Origin: Alginatibacterium sediminis
GTDB taxonomy: Bacteria; Pseudomonadota; Gammaproteobacteria; Enterobacterales; Celerinatantimonadaceae
Assembly: GCF_003610775.1 (NCBI RefSeq)
Contig: NZ_RAQO01000004.1
Span: 719,755 to 783,754 of the forward strand
Direction of reading: 5' to 3'
Length of the DNA stretch: 64,000 bases
Within the stretch, counting starts at the first letter, position 1, and every line of letters starts with the position of its first letter. Below, piece by piece: positions 43,405-51,662 of this stretch. Below the pieces are notes generated by a model. That model searched no databases. It was not told the DNA's origin and was given only the letters and a program-made list of their open reading frames with translations. A program made the position numbers and the translations under genes.

Positions 43405-44115
43405 CTAGCTATCCTTAAAGCTGAGCAGTAACTGTTTGCTGGTCATACCCAAATTCCGGCTTAAGGTATGACTAAGATGGGCGCTATCACTAAATCCAGC
43501 TTGATAAGCCGCTTGGGTGGCACTTTGACCGCGCTTTATCGCTAATAGTGCACATATGAGCCGCTTCCATAGCAGATAGGGTCGCCACGCTATCCCTAAC
43601 TGCGCTCTAAACAAATGTAGAAAACGACTCTCCGATAGAAACATCGCCTCAGCAACTTGCTTTGCACGCCACGAATCTGGTTTCAAGCATTCGCCGGCTA
43701 AACATTGATCCAAGTTTTCGAGTAACGCGCGCAAACGGTCATCACGGGCCTGATAATCATTATTGTTGAGCGCATAAACAAGACTGGGATAAGCACTAAG
43801 GACTTGGTTGAGATCCGAATCATCCTCACAGGGTTTAAACCTTGGGATTTCAATCGAAATTTCTGCTATCACCTGCCCGAGAACACTCTGGGGTTCAGCA
43901 AGTATGATCCAGCCCTTAGGCATATTAAGTTGATGCGTTTGATTTGGTTTAATAACTACGGCGCCATTTATCGGCTTTTGGTTAAGCTGGCTTGCTTGAC
44001 TTGGTAGGCAAAGCTGCCAAAGGGGATGCTTATGTGCTTGCGCATCAATAGATTGGCCGTACGCAACTACGCGGCCAGGTGCAAACAAGGTTTTACTCTC
44101 GCCATTGGTATTCAA
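43405..44115 (-). CDS. AraC-family regulator with short cupin N terminus
   Basis: 236 residues. A cupin-like sensor (about 1-110, with VVAYGQSIDAQAHKHPLWQLC) precedes an AraC double helix-turn-helix (about 140-232; AEAMFLSESRFLHLFRAQLGIAWRPYLLWKRL and AAYQAGFSDSAHLSHTLSRNLG). It precedes the transglutaminase gene and probably controls it. Effector unknown. Confidence 0.85.
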   Translation of the reverse strand: MNTNGESKTLFAPGRVVAYGQSIDAQAHKHPLWQLCLPSQASQLNQKPINGAVVIKPNQTHQLNMPKGWIILAEPQSVLGQVIAEISIEIPRFKPCEDDSDLNQVLSAYPSLVYALNNNDYQARDDRLRALLENLDQCLAGECLKPDSWRAKQVAEAMFLSESRFLHLFRAQLGIAWRPYLLWKRLICALLAIKRGQSATQAAYQAGFSDSAHLSHTLSRNLGMTSKQLLLSFKDS

Positions 44116-44275
44116 TGTCCATCCGCAGTTGTTCTAAAAAAACGCTTAATTTAAAGGCTAACAATAGCGTTGCCTGTATACAAGCGTACAATTGGCTAAC
44201 TTGTGGTACTGAGGACATAAAAAATCCAGAGGCTTATCACTGACTCTGGATTATAAGACTTTCGCGAAGCTTAGA

Positions 44276-44392
44276 TTACGATTCGCTTGGAGTCTCGCTT
44301 GGTTTTTGCTCAGCTTGCACCGGCTCAACTTGTTCTACATCGTCTTTCTTTTCTTCGTGGTTTGAACCACCACACCCACCGCAACAACCCAT
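44276..44392 (-). CDS. CCGG-motif small protein (38 aa)
   Basis: MGCCGGCGGSNHEEKKDD starts a 38-residue reading frame whose rest is acidic and Pro/Gln-rich (ending SETPSES). It resembles the short CCGSCS-motif proteins of gammaproteobacteria. The clustered cysteines suggest metal or Fe-S contact, but the function is unknown. It is isolated between the AraC and nnrS genes. Too short for routine gene callers, yet the N-terminal motif makes it credible. Confidence 0.6.
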   Translation of the reverse strand: MGCCGGCGGSNHEEKKDDVEQVEPVQAEQKPSETPSES

Positions 44393-44570
44393 AATAGTAC
44401 CTTTTACTTCGTTAAAACTGACTTCTAGGACTTGTGTTAGAACCCAGTGTGTATCGATATTTCATACATATTATTAAACATGCATACTATTTACTACTTT
44501 AATTTCTGATAAGCGTGACTAGCATGATCTGCGTCAATGCTAGATTAACCCTCGAGTATTTAATTAGTCC

Positions 44571-45761
44571 CTAATCAACACGTGCACGTATCAAGATCGG
44601 TGTATATAGCGCGACAAAACAGCTATAAGCAAACACCCACAACAGGCTAGACAGTGTAATTATGTCTATCGTATTCATGGGGAAGTGCGCTCCAAAAACT
44701 CTAACGAGTAAGGCCAAAAGCATTAGCGAAAAAGCCGTAGTCATCACTTTACCAACAACTATTATACGGCCTGTATGCCCTAGAGAAACGCGCGAGATCA
44801 TCGACAATATCATTGCGCCCATACCGCCAACCGTCAACATATGAACCGCTTGTGATTGGGATACGCTACCTGATACCAGTGCAACACCATACATAACAAG
44901 CCCAATCGCAACAGCCCAATAACTCAGGTGCAAGGACCATACTAAAGGCGTTTTTAGAGCTACCCAGATTTTCCAACGCAGCGCACGTACACCATTAGCA
45001 AAGCCACTAACGATGAAAACGGTGGCCACAAGATGTTGCGGAATACTTTGAAATTGAAAGCTTAAAATGACAGCCAAGACAGTACTGACAATACATAGCT
45101 TTTCTAGCCAAGGCAGTGCTGGTGTGCGAGGCGTGCTAGTACCATTAGCGGTAAACATTGGGAACACGCGGCCTCCCATAATGCACATAACCAGCGTAAT
45201 CAATAATACCATGCCATTTGCGGCCTTTGACATAAGCAAAGCCTGCTCAAAGAGTACACTGTAATGCATCGCAGCATTAGCAAGAGTCATCAAAAATAGA
45301 ATCACAATAAACATTGCATTTCGCCACAACTTTGCACTAATAATATTGTGCGCTAGACAACCCATCGCTATTGGTAAAAATAGCATATCAAGTAGCGCTA
45401 TAGACCAAGGAGCTAAGCTACTGGGAAAGAACATCGCAATACGCGCAAGCAGCCATACGCCGAACAACAGCATAAGCCCCCGCCCATTAATGCTTCTTAC
45501 CCCCGTCCAGTTTTGAACCGCGGTTAACAAAAAGCCCACCACAATCGTTGCAGCGAATCCAAATAGCATCTCATGAATGTGCCACCACATGACCCCGCCA
45601 TAGACATTGAGTGCGGCGCTTCCATTCCAGAACGCAGCCCAGGCTAACAATGCTACGATGCTAAACAACGACGCGCTTAGAAAAAATGGACGAAATGCAA
45701 GCTCAAAAAGTGCCTCAAAATTAGGGCTTTGATCATTTTTAGTGTTTATATTTATGCTCAT
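44571..45761 (-). CDS. nnrS: NnrS-family membrane protein
   Basis: 396 residues with about twelve membrane helices. NnrS motifs: LAFRPFFLSASLFSI at the N terminus, WWHIHEMLFGFAATIVVGFLLTAVQNWTG (haem/copper-associated histidines) and GGRVFPMFTANG, HMLTVGGMGAMILSMISRVSLGHTGR. NnrS lowers nitric-oxide stress in Vibrio and denitrifiers. It follows nsrR by 38 bp on the same strand, forming an NO-responsive unit. Confidence 0.92.
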   Translation of the reverse strand: MSININTKNDQSPNFEALFELAFRPFFLSASLFSIVALLAWAAFWNGSAALNVYGGVMWWHIHEMLFGFAATIVVGFLLTAVQNWTGVRSINGRGLMLLFGVWLLARIAMFFPSSLAPWSIALLDMLFLPIAMGCLAHNIISAKLWRNAMFIVILFLMTLANAAMHYSVLFEQALLMSKAANGMVLLITLVMCIMGGRVFPMFTANGTSTPRTPALPWLEKLCIVSTVLAVILSFQFQSIPQHLVATVFIVSGFANGVRALRWKIWVALKTPLVWSLHLSYWAVAIGLVMYGVALVSGSVSQSQAVHMLTVGGMGAMILSMISRVSLGHTGRIIVVGKVMTTAFSLMLLALLVRVFGAHFPMNTIDIITLSSLLWVFAYSCFVALYTPILIRARVD

Positions 45762-45799
45762 TTAAAACCTTGGTTGTAAAACGTAATGTCGATTTGTGC

Positions 45800-46243
45800 T
45801 TATAAAGCTTTGAACGCCAAAAGTTGCCCTAGCTTAGGACGATGCTCTTTGCCTAGTAAGTCACTAAGGCTGTATCCATCTAAACTTTCATAAAAACACT
45901 GTTGCGCTTCTTCAAAAATATTTTTCAATTGACAGTTAGGTGTGATGACACAGCGATTATTGTCACCAAAGCATTCGACGAGTTTACTGCTATCTTCAAA
46001 TTCTCGAACCAAGCTGCCGATATTGATGTCGTTGGGATCGCAATTAAGTTGCAGCCCCCCATTCTTACCTCTGATTGCTTTGATATAGCCTCTACGGTTA
46101 AGCTGCTGAACAATCTTCATCAAATGATTTTTGGAGATATCATAACTTTTAGCTATGTCGTTAATGGTACTCATCGATTGCTTATTAATCGCTAAGTAGA
46201 TCAGCACTCGTAAGGAGTAATCTGTAAATCGAGTAATATGCAT
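45800..46243 (-). CDS. nsrR: Rrf2-family nitric-oxide-sensing repressor NsrR
   Basis: 147 residues. It starts MHITRFTDYSLRVLIYLA, the NsrR N terminus. A winged helix is followed by [Fe-S] cysteines in CFGDNNRCVITPNC (C-X6-C-X5-C). NO destroys the cluster and releases DNA. I start at ATG 46243 behind AAGG. The in-frame ATG at 46267 would put the first codons inside a near-perfect NsrR operator (46259-46281), so it is rejected. It controls itself and nnrS. Confidence 0.9.
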   Translation of the reverse strand: MHITRFTDYSLRVLIYLAINKQSMSTINDIAKSYDISKNHLMKIVQQLNRRGYIKAIRGKNGGLQLNCDPNDINIGSLVREFEDSSKLVECFGDNNRCVITPNCQLKNIFEEAQQCFYESLDGYSLSDLLGKEHRPKLGQLLAFKAL

Positions 46244-46258
46244 GTGCACGCCTTCTAA

Positions 46259-46281
46259 AAGATGCATTATGTATACATCTT
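46259..46281. promoter_or_regulatory. NsrR operator upstream of nsrR-nnrS
   Basis: The 23-bp palindrome has arms AAGATGCATTA and TACATCTT around TGTA and matches the NsrR consensus (AAGATGYATTT-N-AAATRCATCTT) at nearly every conserved position. It lies 16-38 bp before the nsrR start, so NsrR should repress its own operon until NO appears. Confidence 0.8.
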
Positions 46282-46416
46282 AATGTATGCAAGGATTTTG
46301 AACAAGTAATTAGCCAATTATGGTAGTTATTTCGTTGAGCTATTAGTCATAGATGCAGGTGCATACTATGAACTGCACCAAGAGCCAGAGTAATAATTAC
46401 GACCGTCTAAATTCAA

Positions 46417-46737
46417 CTATAGATTAACTATTAAACGACGAATAAGGCTGGATATACACGTTGCAAGCAAGTAGCAGATAAACAGACAGAGTGTGACTAT
46501 AAACACCCAGCCTAGCAGCGAAGGTGCGCAAAAATTCCAACCGCATGCGCCCGCATTTTGAATCAATCCTGGAATTCCTAGGGCACTCAATAAATAGATG
46601 CTGAGTACTGGAGAAGCGACAATAAAACCAAGAGTAGTATCTAGGTATTCGGGCCATAGCAGAACTGGCAGCCACAATACAAAGTAGATACCAAGGATAA
46701 GTAAAAAGACCTTTAAAGTTGTCTGTTTTTTGTTCAT
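46417..46737 (-). CDS. Small membrane protein with conserved CGW..C segment
   Basis: 106 residues, three predicted helices (about 8-28, 37-58, 75-98). The middle segment PGLIQNAGACGWNFCAPSLLGW recalls a family of uncharacterised small membrane proteins of marine gammaproteobacteria. The ribosome site is weak (GGGAC close to the ATG). Function unknown. An overlapping 129-residue frame at 46424-46813 looks like a shadow. Confidence 0.55.
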   Translation of the reverse strand: MNKKQTTLKVFLLILGIYFVLWLPVLLWPEYLDTTLGFIVASPVLSIYLLSALGIPGLIQNAGACGWNFCAPSLLGWVFIVTLCLFICYLLATCISSLIRRLIVNL

Positions 46738-46848
46738 GTCCCAATACTAGCCTTATTAAACTAGTGAGTAAAACATTTGAAACCCTGATCAATATCCATT
46801 TTCTGTTGCCCAATTTGTTTAGCTGTCAGTTTTTTTGGTACTAGTTAT

Positions 46849-47160
46849 TTATAGATTTTTTGTTTCTGGACGAAACGAAAGACTAGTGGGAGAACACGCA
46901 GTTGTAGTTTCGCAATGCGGGCAGTCAAATAAAGTTGGCTCACTAGCGTCGCATAACCAACAATAAAAATATAAATTTGGGTTAATTTGACAAGTGTTGT
47001 CATCACCACAGCGCATACACAAGCCATTGGGTGAACTGAACAGACTTTCGTCACCAAAGCTGTCATTGCAATCAATTGACCTTTTCTTAAGCCTTGCTTT
47101 ATCCCGCAAATAAACAACAAATACAGTAATAGCGATAAGTGTAAATCCTGTAAATAACAT
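46849..47160 (-). CDS. Small membrane-anchored Cys-rich protein
   Basis: 103 residues: one N-terminal helix (FTGFTLIAITVFVVYL), then a soluble part with paired cysteines (CMRCGDDNTC, CWLCDASEPTLFDCPHC) that look like zinc knuckles or rubredoxin-like sites. It lies upstream of the small CGW protein. I recognise no family. An alternative frame at 46845-47120 lacks such order. Confidence 0.5.
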   Translation of the reverse strand: MLFTGFTLIAITVFVVYLRDKARLKKRSIDCNDSFGDESLFSSPNGLCMRCGDDNTCQINPNLYFYCWLCDASEPTLFDCPHCETTTACSPTSLSFRPETKNL

Positions 47161-47850
47161 AATTATCCGCCTTGTATCTTGTTGCCCAGCTTAGTAGGCA
47201 AAAATATGTGCCCGCGACATAAATAGGTGTGCGCAAAGCTACTGTGCGATTAACTCATTTTGAGCCCGTAGGTACCTAGAGCCAGGATATTCGCTTTATT
47301 TTAATCAATGCCATTGTAAGCAAGACGAGTTCCTTGTATCGAGGTAGTTAAGACACGAAATTCCGCGAATTAGGAAAGGCTACTAAATATAAGTAAGCGC
47401 CCTTTCCTCACCATCTTAGATATTCATTGGACTTAACTAGCAGGGGTTGGGTTGGATCAACAAATGGAAAACACAAACATGGAATTTTACATTTGGTTTC
47501 AACACTTGATTCTTGGTCTAATCTTTGAGCTACTCACTAGTTTTCGCGACTTGTTTTGCCTTACCCTGCTTTAAGTCCGCGAGCCAAATACAAGAGCTAG
47601 ATTTCACACTTAGAATTAAACATAAAGTTGATGTGCGTATCAGAAAACTAGCAGTTATTATTTGCAATTTGTTTAGCTACAAACGAACGCTGCCTTGATT
47701 TACAGGAGAATTGAATCGCAAACTTAAACCAACAATAAGTCCGATTTGCTATTATAGATCTAATTTTTTTATTCAAAAAAAATGACCATAAATATGGTCA
47801 TTTCATACGTCTTATTTTATTTTTACAATCGCTACAAGAAAAACAACGAG
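47161..47850. other. 690-bp region without a recognised gene
   Basis: Between the Cys-rich protein gene and the glmS stop. AT-rich. I see only a short hydrophobic frame (47464-47574, 36 codons, no good ribosome site) and the glmS terminator at 47776-47801. Confidence 0.45.
47776..47801 (-). terminator. Terminator of glmS
   Basis: On the minus strand an 8-9-bp perfect stem (ATGACCAT/ATGGTCAT) with an AT-rich loop is followed by a run of seven T, about 50 bp after the glmS stop. Confidence 0.75.
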
Positions 47851-49683
47851 TTATTCAACCGTTACCGCTTTAGCTAAGTTACGCGGTTGGTCTACATCTG
47901 TACCTTTAATCAAAGCTACGTGGTACGACAACAATTGCATTGGTACGGTATAGAAGATTGGGGCTGTTATTTCGTGCACATGTGGGAGCGTGATAATTTT
48001 CATATTTTCATCGGAGACAAAACCTGCGTCGGCGTCGGCGAATACATAAAGTAAGCCACCACGGGCTCGCACTTCTTCAACGTTTGATTTTAGCTTTTCA
48101 AGTAATTCATTATTAGGTGCAACCACCACCACTGGCATATCTGCATCTATAAGTGCTAGTGGGCCGTGTTTCAACTCGCCAGCTGCGTAGGCTTCTGCGT
48201 GGATATACGAGATCTCTTTAAGCTTGAGTGCGGCTTCCATTGCGATTGGGTAGTATTCACCACGGCCAAGGAACAAGGTATGGTTTTTATCTGCAAAATC
48301 TGCTGCAAGCTGTTCGATTTCTTTATCGTATTCTAAAGCAGCTTCAATTTGAGCTGGCAATTGATGTAGCGCTTGCACAATCTCAGCTTCTTTAACTGCA
48401 TCGATGACTTTCTTCTCTTTACCCAGTGCTGTCACTAGCATTAACAAGGCGGCAAGTTGGGTTGTAAATGCTTTCGTTGATGCAACACCAATCTCGGTTC
48501 CGGCGCGTGTCATAAACGCAAAGTCTGATTCCCGAACCAGGGAAGATCCTGCGACATTACATACTGTCATGGCTGCCATGTAGCCTTTTTCTTTGGCTAA
48601 ACGCAGGGCGGCTAATGTGTCGGCTGTTTCACCTGACTGCGACAAGGTAATCAGCAAGCTATTGGGACGGGTTACAAATTTACGATAACGAAACTCTGAG
48701 GCAATCTCTACGTCACAACTGACACCAGCAAGTGATTCGAACCAATAACGAGCCGCCATGCCCGAATTATACGAGGTACCGCAGGCAATGATTTGAACAT
48801 GCTCAACCTTGTTTAGGATTTCCTGAGCGTGAACCCCTATTGCATTGGTAACCACGCTATCGGCAGAGATACGGCCTTCCATGGTGTTGATCAGTGCTGT
48901 GGGTTGTTCAAAGATTTCTTTTTGCATGAAGTGACGGTACTTGCCTTTGTCACCCGCATCGTGTTCAGCATTAGACTCGTGTTCTTCTCGCTCAACTTTT
49001 TGACCACTTAGATCAAATATTTCAACGTCGCGGCGAGTAATTTCAGCAACGTCACCTTCTTCTAAGTAAATAAAGCGGCGGGTAACACTTAATAGTGCTA
49101 GCTGATCCGAGGCTAAGAAGTTTTCACCAATACCTAAACCAATAACTATCGGACTGCCAGAGCGTGCAACAATAATTCGTGACGGGTCGTTGCGATCTAG
49201 GACGACGGTTCCATATGCACCATCAAGTTGTTTTGTAGTGCGTTGAAATGCTTCACGCAGCGAACTCGATGACTTCATCTCCCAATGCATTAAATGCGCA
49301 ATAACTTCTGTATCCGTTTGCGACTCAAATACATAGCCACGCTGCTTGAGTAGTTCGCGAAGTTCTTCATGGTTTTCAATAATACCGTTATGTACGATGG
49401 CAATATCGCCTGACATGTGTGGGTGCGCGTTAATCTCACTTGGTTCGCCGTGGGTTGCCCAGCGAGTATGTGCAATCCCAGTTCCACCGCTAAATTGTTG
49501 TGCAGCGACAGCATCGGCAAGCTCTTGTACCTTACCTAAACGTCGAATTCGTGTTAACTCGTTGGCTTCATTAACAACAGCAATACCGGCAGAATCGTAG
49601 CCGCGATACTCTAAACGACGAAGACCTTCGACCAATATTTCTGAAACATCACGTTGCGCTACCGCGCCAACTATTCCGCACAT
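47851..49683 (-). CDS. glmS: Glutamine-fructose-6-phosphate aminotransferase
   Basis: 610 residues (E. coli GlmS 609). The N-terminal glutaminase has its catalytic Cys2 ([13 protein letters not shown]) and the [11 protein letters not shown] loop. Two SIS isomerase domains contain [21 protein letters not shown] and [18 protein letters not shown], and the C terminus is [13 protein letters not shown]. It makes glucosamine-6-phosphate for cell walls. glmU is not in the window. A palindromic motif upstream (49725-49750) may bind the GlmR-like regulator. Confidence 0.97.
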   Translation of the reverse strand: MCGIVGAVAQRDVSEILVEGLRRLEYRGYDSAGIAVVNEANELTRIRRLGKVQELADAVAAQQFSGGTGIAHTRWATHGEPSEINAHPHMSGDIAIVHNGIIENHEELRELLKQRGYVFESQTDTEVIAHLMHWEMKSSSSLREAFQRTTKQLDGAYGTVVLDRNDPSRIIVARSGSPIVIGLGIGENFLASDQLALLSVTRRFIYLEEGDVAEITRRDVEIFDLSGQKVEREEHESNAEHDAGDKGKYRHFMQKEIFEQPTALINTMEGRISADSVVTNAIGVHAQEILNKVEHVQIIACGTSYNSGMAARYWFESLAGVSCDVEIASEFRYRKFVTRPNSLLITLSQSGETADTLAALRLAKEKGYMAAMTVCNVAGSSLVRESDFAFMTRAGTEIGVASTKAFTTQLAALLMLVTALGKEKKVIDAVKEAEIVQALHQLPAQIEAALEYDKEIEQLAADFADKNHTLFLGRGEYYPIAMEAALKLKEISYIHAEAYAAGELKHGPLALIDADMPVVVVAPNNELLEKLKSNVEEVRARGGLLYVFADADAGFVSDENMKIITLPHVHEITAPIFYTVPMQLLSYHVALIKGTDVDQPRNLAKAVTVE

Positions 49684-49724
49684 TTGGTATTCTCCATTTT
49701 TAAAAATAAGTTAGATCACCTTCT

Positions 49725-49750
49725 AATATGAAACGCATAGTTTCACATCG
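49725..49750. promoter_or_regulatory. Putative regulator site upstream of glmS
   Basis: TGAAAC-N5-GTTTCA (49729-49745) lies 46-62 bp before the glmS start. Its reverse strand reads CGATGTGAAAC (49750-49740), close to CGATATGAAAC (34580-34590) at the GlmR-like gene promoter. Confidence 0.45.
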
Positions 49751-49856
49751 TAACTATTAAGTCTATATCTTTCTATTAACTTACGAAACGGAAGATAGAG
49801 TAAAGATTTGGTCTAGAAGAAAGTTGAACGGAATAAAAACAGTTAGTATTTAGCAG

Positions 49857-50393
49857 TTAACTTGTGAGCGAATTGTCTCGGCAAAGGGTATGAATAGTGC
49901 CCGTAATGGCTAATTCAATCGTTGACTTCACTTTTTGATTATAGCGATCTAAATACATTTTCAAGGATGACCCGCTTAAGCTGTCGGCAAATTCGTTGTC
50001 AAACTCTATTGGCATTAAGGTTTTAATCGCACTAACTTTATTGAGTTCAAAAATGACGTCAGGCTCAGTAAAGCTAACCTTGCCTTCTTGTACCTTGGTC
50101 CATTCTTTTAATGTTACAAATATATCAATATCGTCGTAGACTTGTTTACTAAGTACGCCAAGTCCTAACAATAACTTGGTTCTTATGAGTATGTCTCCTA
50201 AAGGGCCGTCCGTAGTTAGCAGCGGTTCAACAACATACTTAACTGCATAATCATCCTTGTGAAAAATGCTTTTTAGAACTGCGTCAACGGTATCGTCTAG
50301 TGCATCATAGGCGGCCATGAAGCATTCGGCTGCACTTTTGGTTTCGGCTAGGGCTTCTAACAATTCAACTTCATGATCTGGATGTATTGGCAT
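49857..50393 (-). CDS. mtlR: MtlR-family mannitol operon repressor
   Basis: 178 residues (E. coli MtlR 195), all-helical MtlR fold. Family segments are FMAAYDALDDTVDAVLKSIFHKDD, VEPLLTTDGPLGDILIRTKLLLGLGVL and DIDIFVTLKEW. MtlR lowers mtl operon expression, although it has no standard DNA-binding helix and may act with a partner. It is the third gene after mtlA and mtlD, behind a terminator-like hairpin. Confidence 0.9.
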   Translation of the reverse strand: MPIHPDHEVELLEALAETKSAAECFMAAYDALDDTVDAVLKSIFHKDDYAVKYVVEPLLTTDGPLGDILIRTKLLLGLGVLSKQVYDDIDIFVTLKEWTKVQEGKVSFTEPDVIFELNKVSAIKTLMPIEFDNEFADSLSGSSLKMYLDRYNQKVKSTIELAITGTIHTLCRDNSLTS

Positions 50394-50403
50394 ACTGACT
50401 CAA

Positions 50404-50429
50404 TAAAAAAGTGCTGCTAAGCAGCACTT
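50404..50429 (-). terminator. Terminator-like hairpin between mtlD and mtlR
   Basis: On the minus strand AAGTGCTGC/GCAGCACTT (9 bp, 3-nt loop) is followed by TTTTTTATTG, just before the mtlR start at 50393. It should reduce mtlR relative to mtlAD. Confidence 0.75.
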
Positions 50430-50438
50430 AAATTAATA

Positions 50439-51587
50439 CTAACGTAAAGCTAAATAAGCTGTTTTAGCTAGTTTAACAACTTCTGCATCGCTATTCAGCT
50501 CTGAATAGTGAGCAAGCGTTTCTTCAAAGCCTTTATCAGCAAACATTGCCTGTAGCTCTACCGCTTGAGGGTCGTCGTCGTTGACATAAAGGAACGCCGC
50601 AGCAATACCCTTAATTAAATGCGCATTCGGAAGGCCATATTCTAGGGTGCCGTTTAATGGCTTTATTAGGCGATCGTTTGGACTGAGTTTGCGTATCGGT
50701 TGGCGTCCAACGCGGTCGACTTCATCGCGTAAGTACGGATTAGCGAATCTACCTAGTATTTTTTCTATATATGCCGCGTGAGTTTTTGGGTCAAATCCAT
50801 AACGCTTAATTAGTACTGCCCCACTCTCTGTCATGGCGGCTTTTACATCAGCATGTATTGCAGGATCTTCTATGGAATCTTTTATTGTTTCATGTCCAGC
50901 TAACACACCCAAATAGGCGGTAATCAAGTGCCCAGTATTTAAGGTAAACAACTTACGTTCAACAAATGCCATCAAGTTATCAGTGCATTCCATACCTGGA
51001 ATGTTTGGGATCTCTCCCTTGAATTGAGTTTGGTCCACTATCCATTCACTGAATGTTTCGACTGTCACCGCTAGTGGATCAGTTTCACCGGCTTCTGCTG
51101 GGGGGACAATACGATCGACGGCTGAATCCACAAAACCAATGTTTAAATCAGCAAAAGATTGTTGATCGTCGTTTAACAGTTCGTAAACAGATGCTTTTAA
51201 CTGACTAGTACCGCGTATCATGTTTTCACAGGCGATTATATTGAGGGCTTTGGTATTTCCAGATTCCATACGCTTGGCAATACCGTTAGCGAGCGTACTA
51301 GCGATGATCTTTAACACCGTTGGACCAACTGCCGTGGTAATAATATCTAGGTCACAAATTAGGTCTACTATTGCGGGATCGTTAGAATTGAGAGCCGTCA
51401 CATTGCTGACTTGCTCAATAACTATATCTTCCCCTACTACTTTCACTGGATATTCGCCACGCTCAATAAGCGCTGAAATCACTATCTCATTTACATCAGC
51501 AAAGCAGACCTCAAAACCAGCGTCGTTTAATAATTTGCCAATAAAACCACGACCGATATTGCCTGCCCCAAAATGTAATGCTTTCAT
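50439..51587 (-). CDS. mtlD: Mannitol-1-phosphate 5-dehydrogenase
   Basis: 382 residues, exactly the E. coli MtlD length. The start [20 protein letters not shown] carries the NAD site, and the catalytic region is [16 protein letters not shown]. It oxidises mannitol-1-phosphate to fructose-6-phosphate with NAD. It lies 75 bp downstream of mtlA, separated by a perfect hairpin, and before mtlR. Confidence 0.95.
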   Translation of the reverse strand: MKALHFGAGNIGRGFIGKLLNDAGFEVCFADVNEIVISALIERGEYPVKVVGEDIVIEQVSNVTALNSNDPAIVDLICDLDIITTAVGPTVLKIIASTLANGIAKRMESGNTKALNIIACENMIRGTSQLKASVYELLNDDQQSFADLNIGFVDSAVDRIVPPAEAGETDPLAVTVETFSEWIVDQTQFKGEIPNIPGMECTDNLMAFVERKLFTLNTGHLITAYLGVLAGHETIKDSIEDPAIHADVKAAMTESGAVLIKRYGFDPKTHAAYIEKILGRFANPYLRDEVDRVGRQPIRKLSPNDRLIKPLNGTLEYGLPNAHLIKGIAAAFLYVNDDDPQAVELQAMFADKGFEETLAHYSELNSDAEVVKLAKTAYLALR

Positions 51588-51617
51588 AACAGTGTCCTGT
51601 TTATCTATTTGATCGAC

Positions 51618-51640
51618 AAGGCCAGTTGTTAACTGGCCTT
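51618..51640 (-). repeat. Intercistronic hairpin between mtlA and mtlD
   Basis: AAGGCCAGTT-GTT-AACTGGCCTT, a perfect 10-bp stem with a 3-nt loop, sits in the 75-bp gap between mtlA and mtlD. No T tract follows in the minus direction, so it is more likely an mRNA-processing or stability structure than a terminator. Confidence 0.65.
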
Positions 51641-51662
51641 TAAGTTTAAATTGTATTACGCC

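Noticed and set aside
46244..46267. Longer nsrR start (ATG 46267)
   Set aside because: It overlaps the NsrR operator, and NsrR proteins start at the MHITRF-type residue.
46424..46813. 129-residue frame overlapping the small CGW membrane protein
   Set aside because: Composition looks random; the other frame has clear helices and a familiar motif.
47464..47574. 36-codon hydrophobic frame (MENTNM...) in the gap before glmS
   Set aside because: No convincing ribosome site and no family match; treated as chance.
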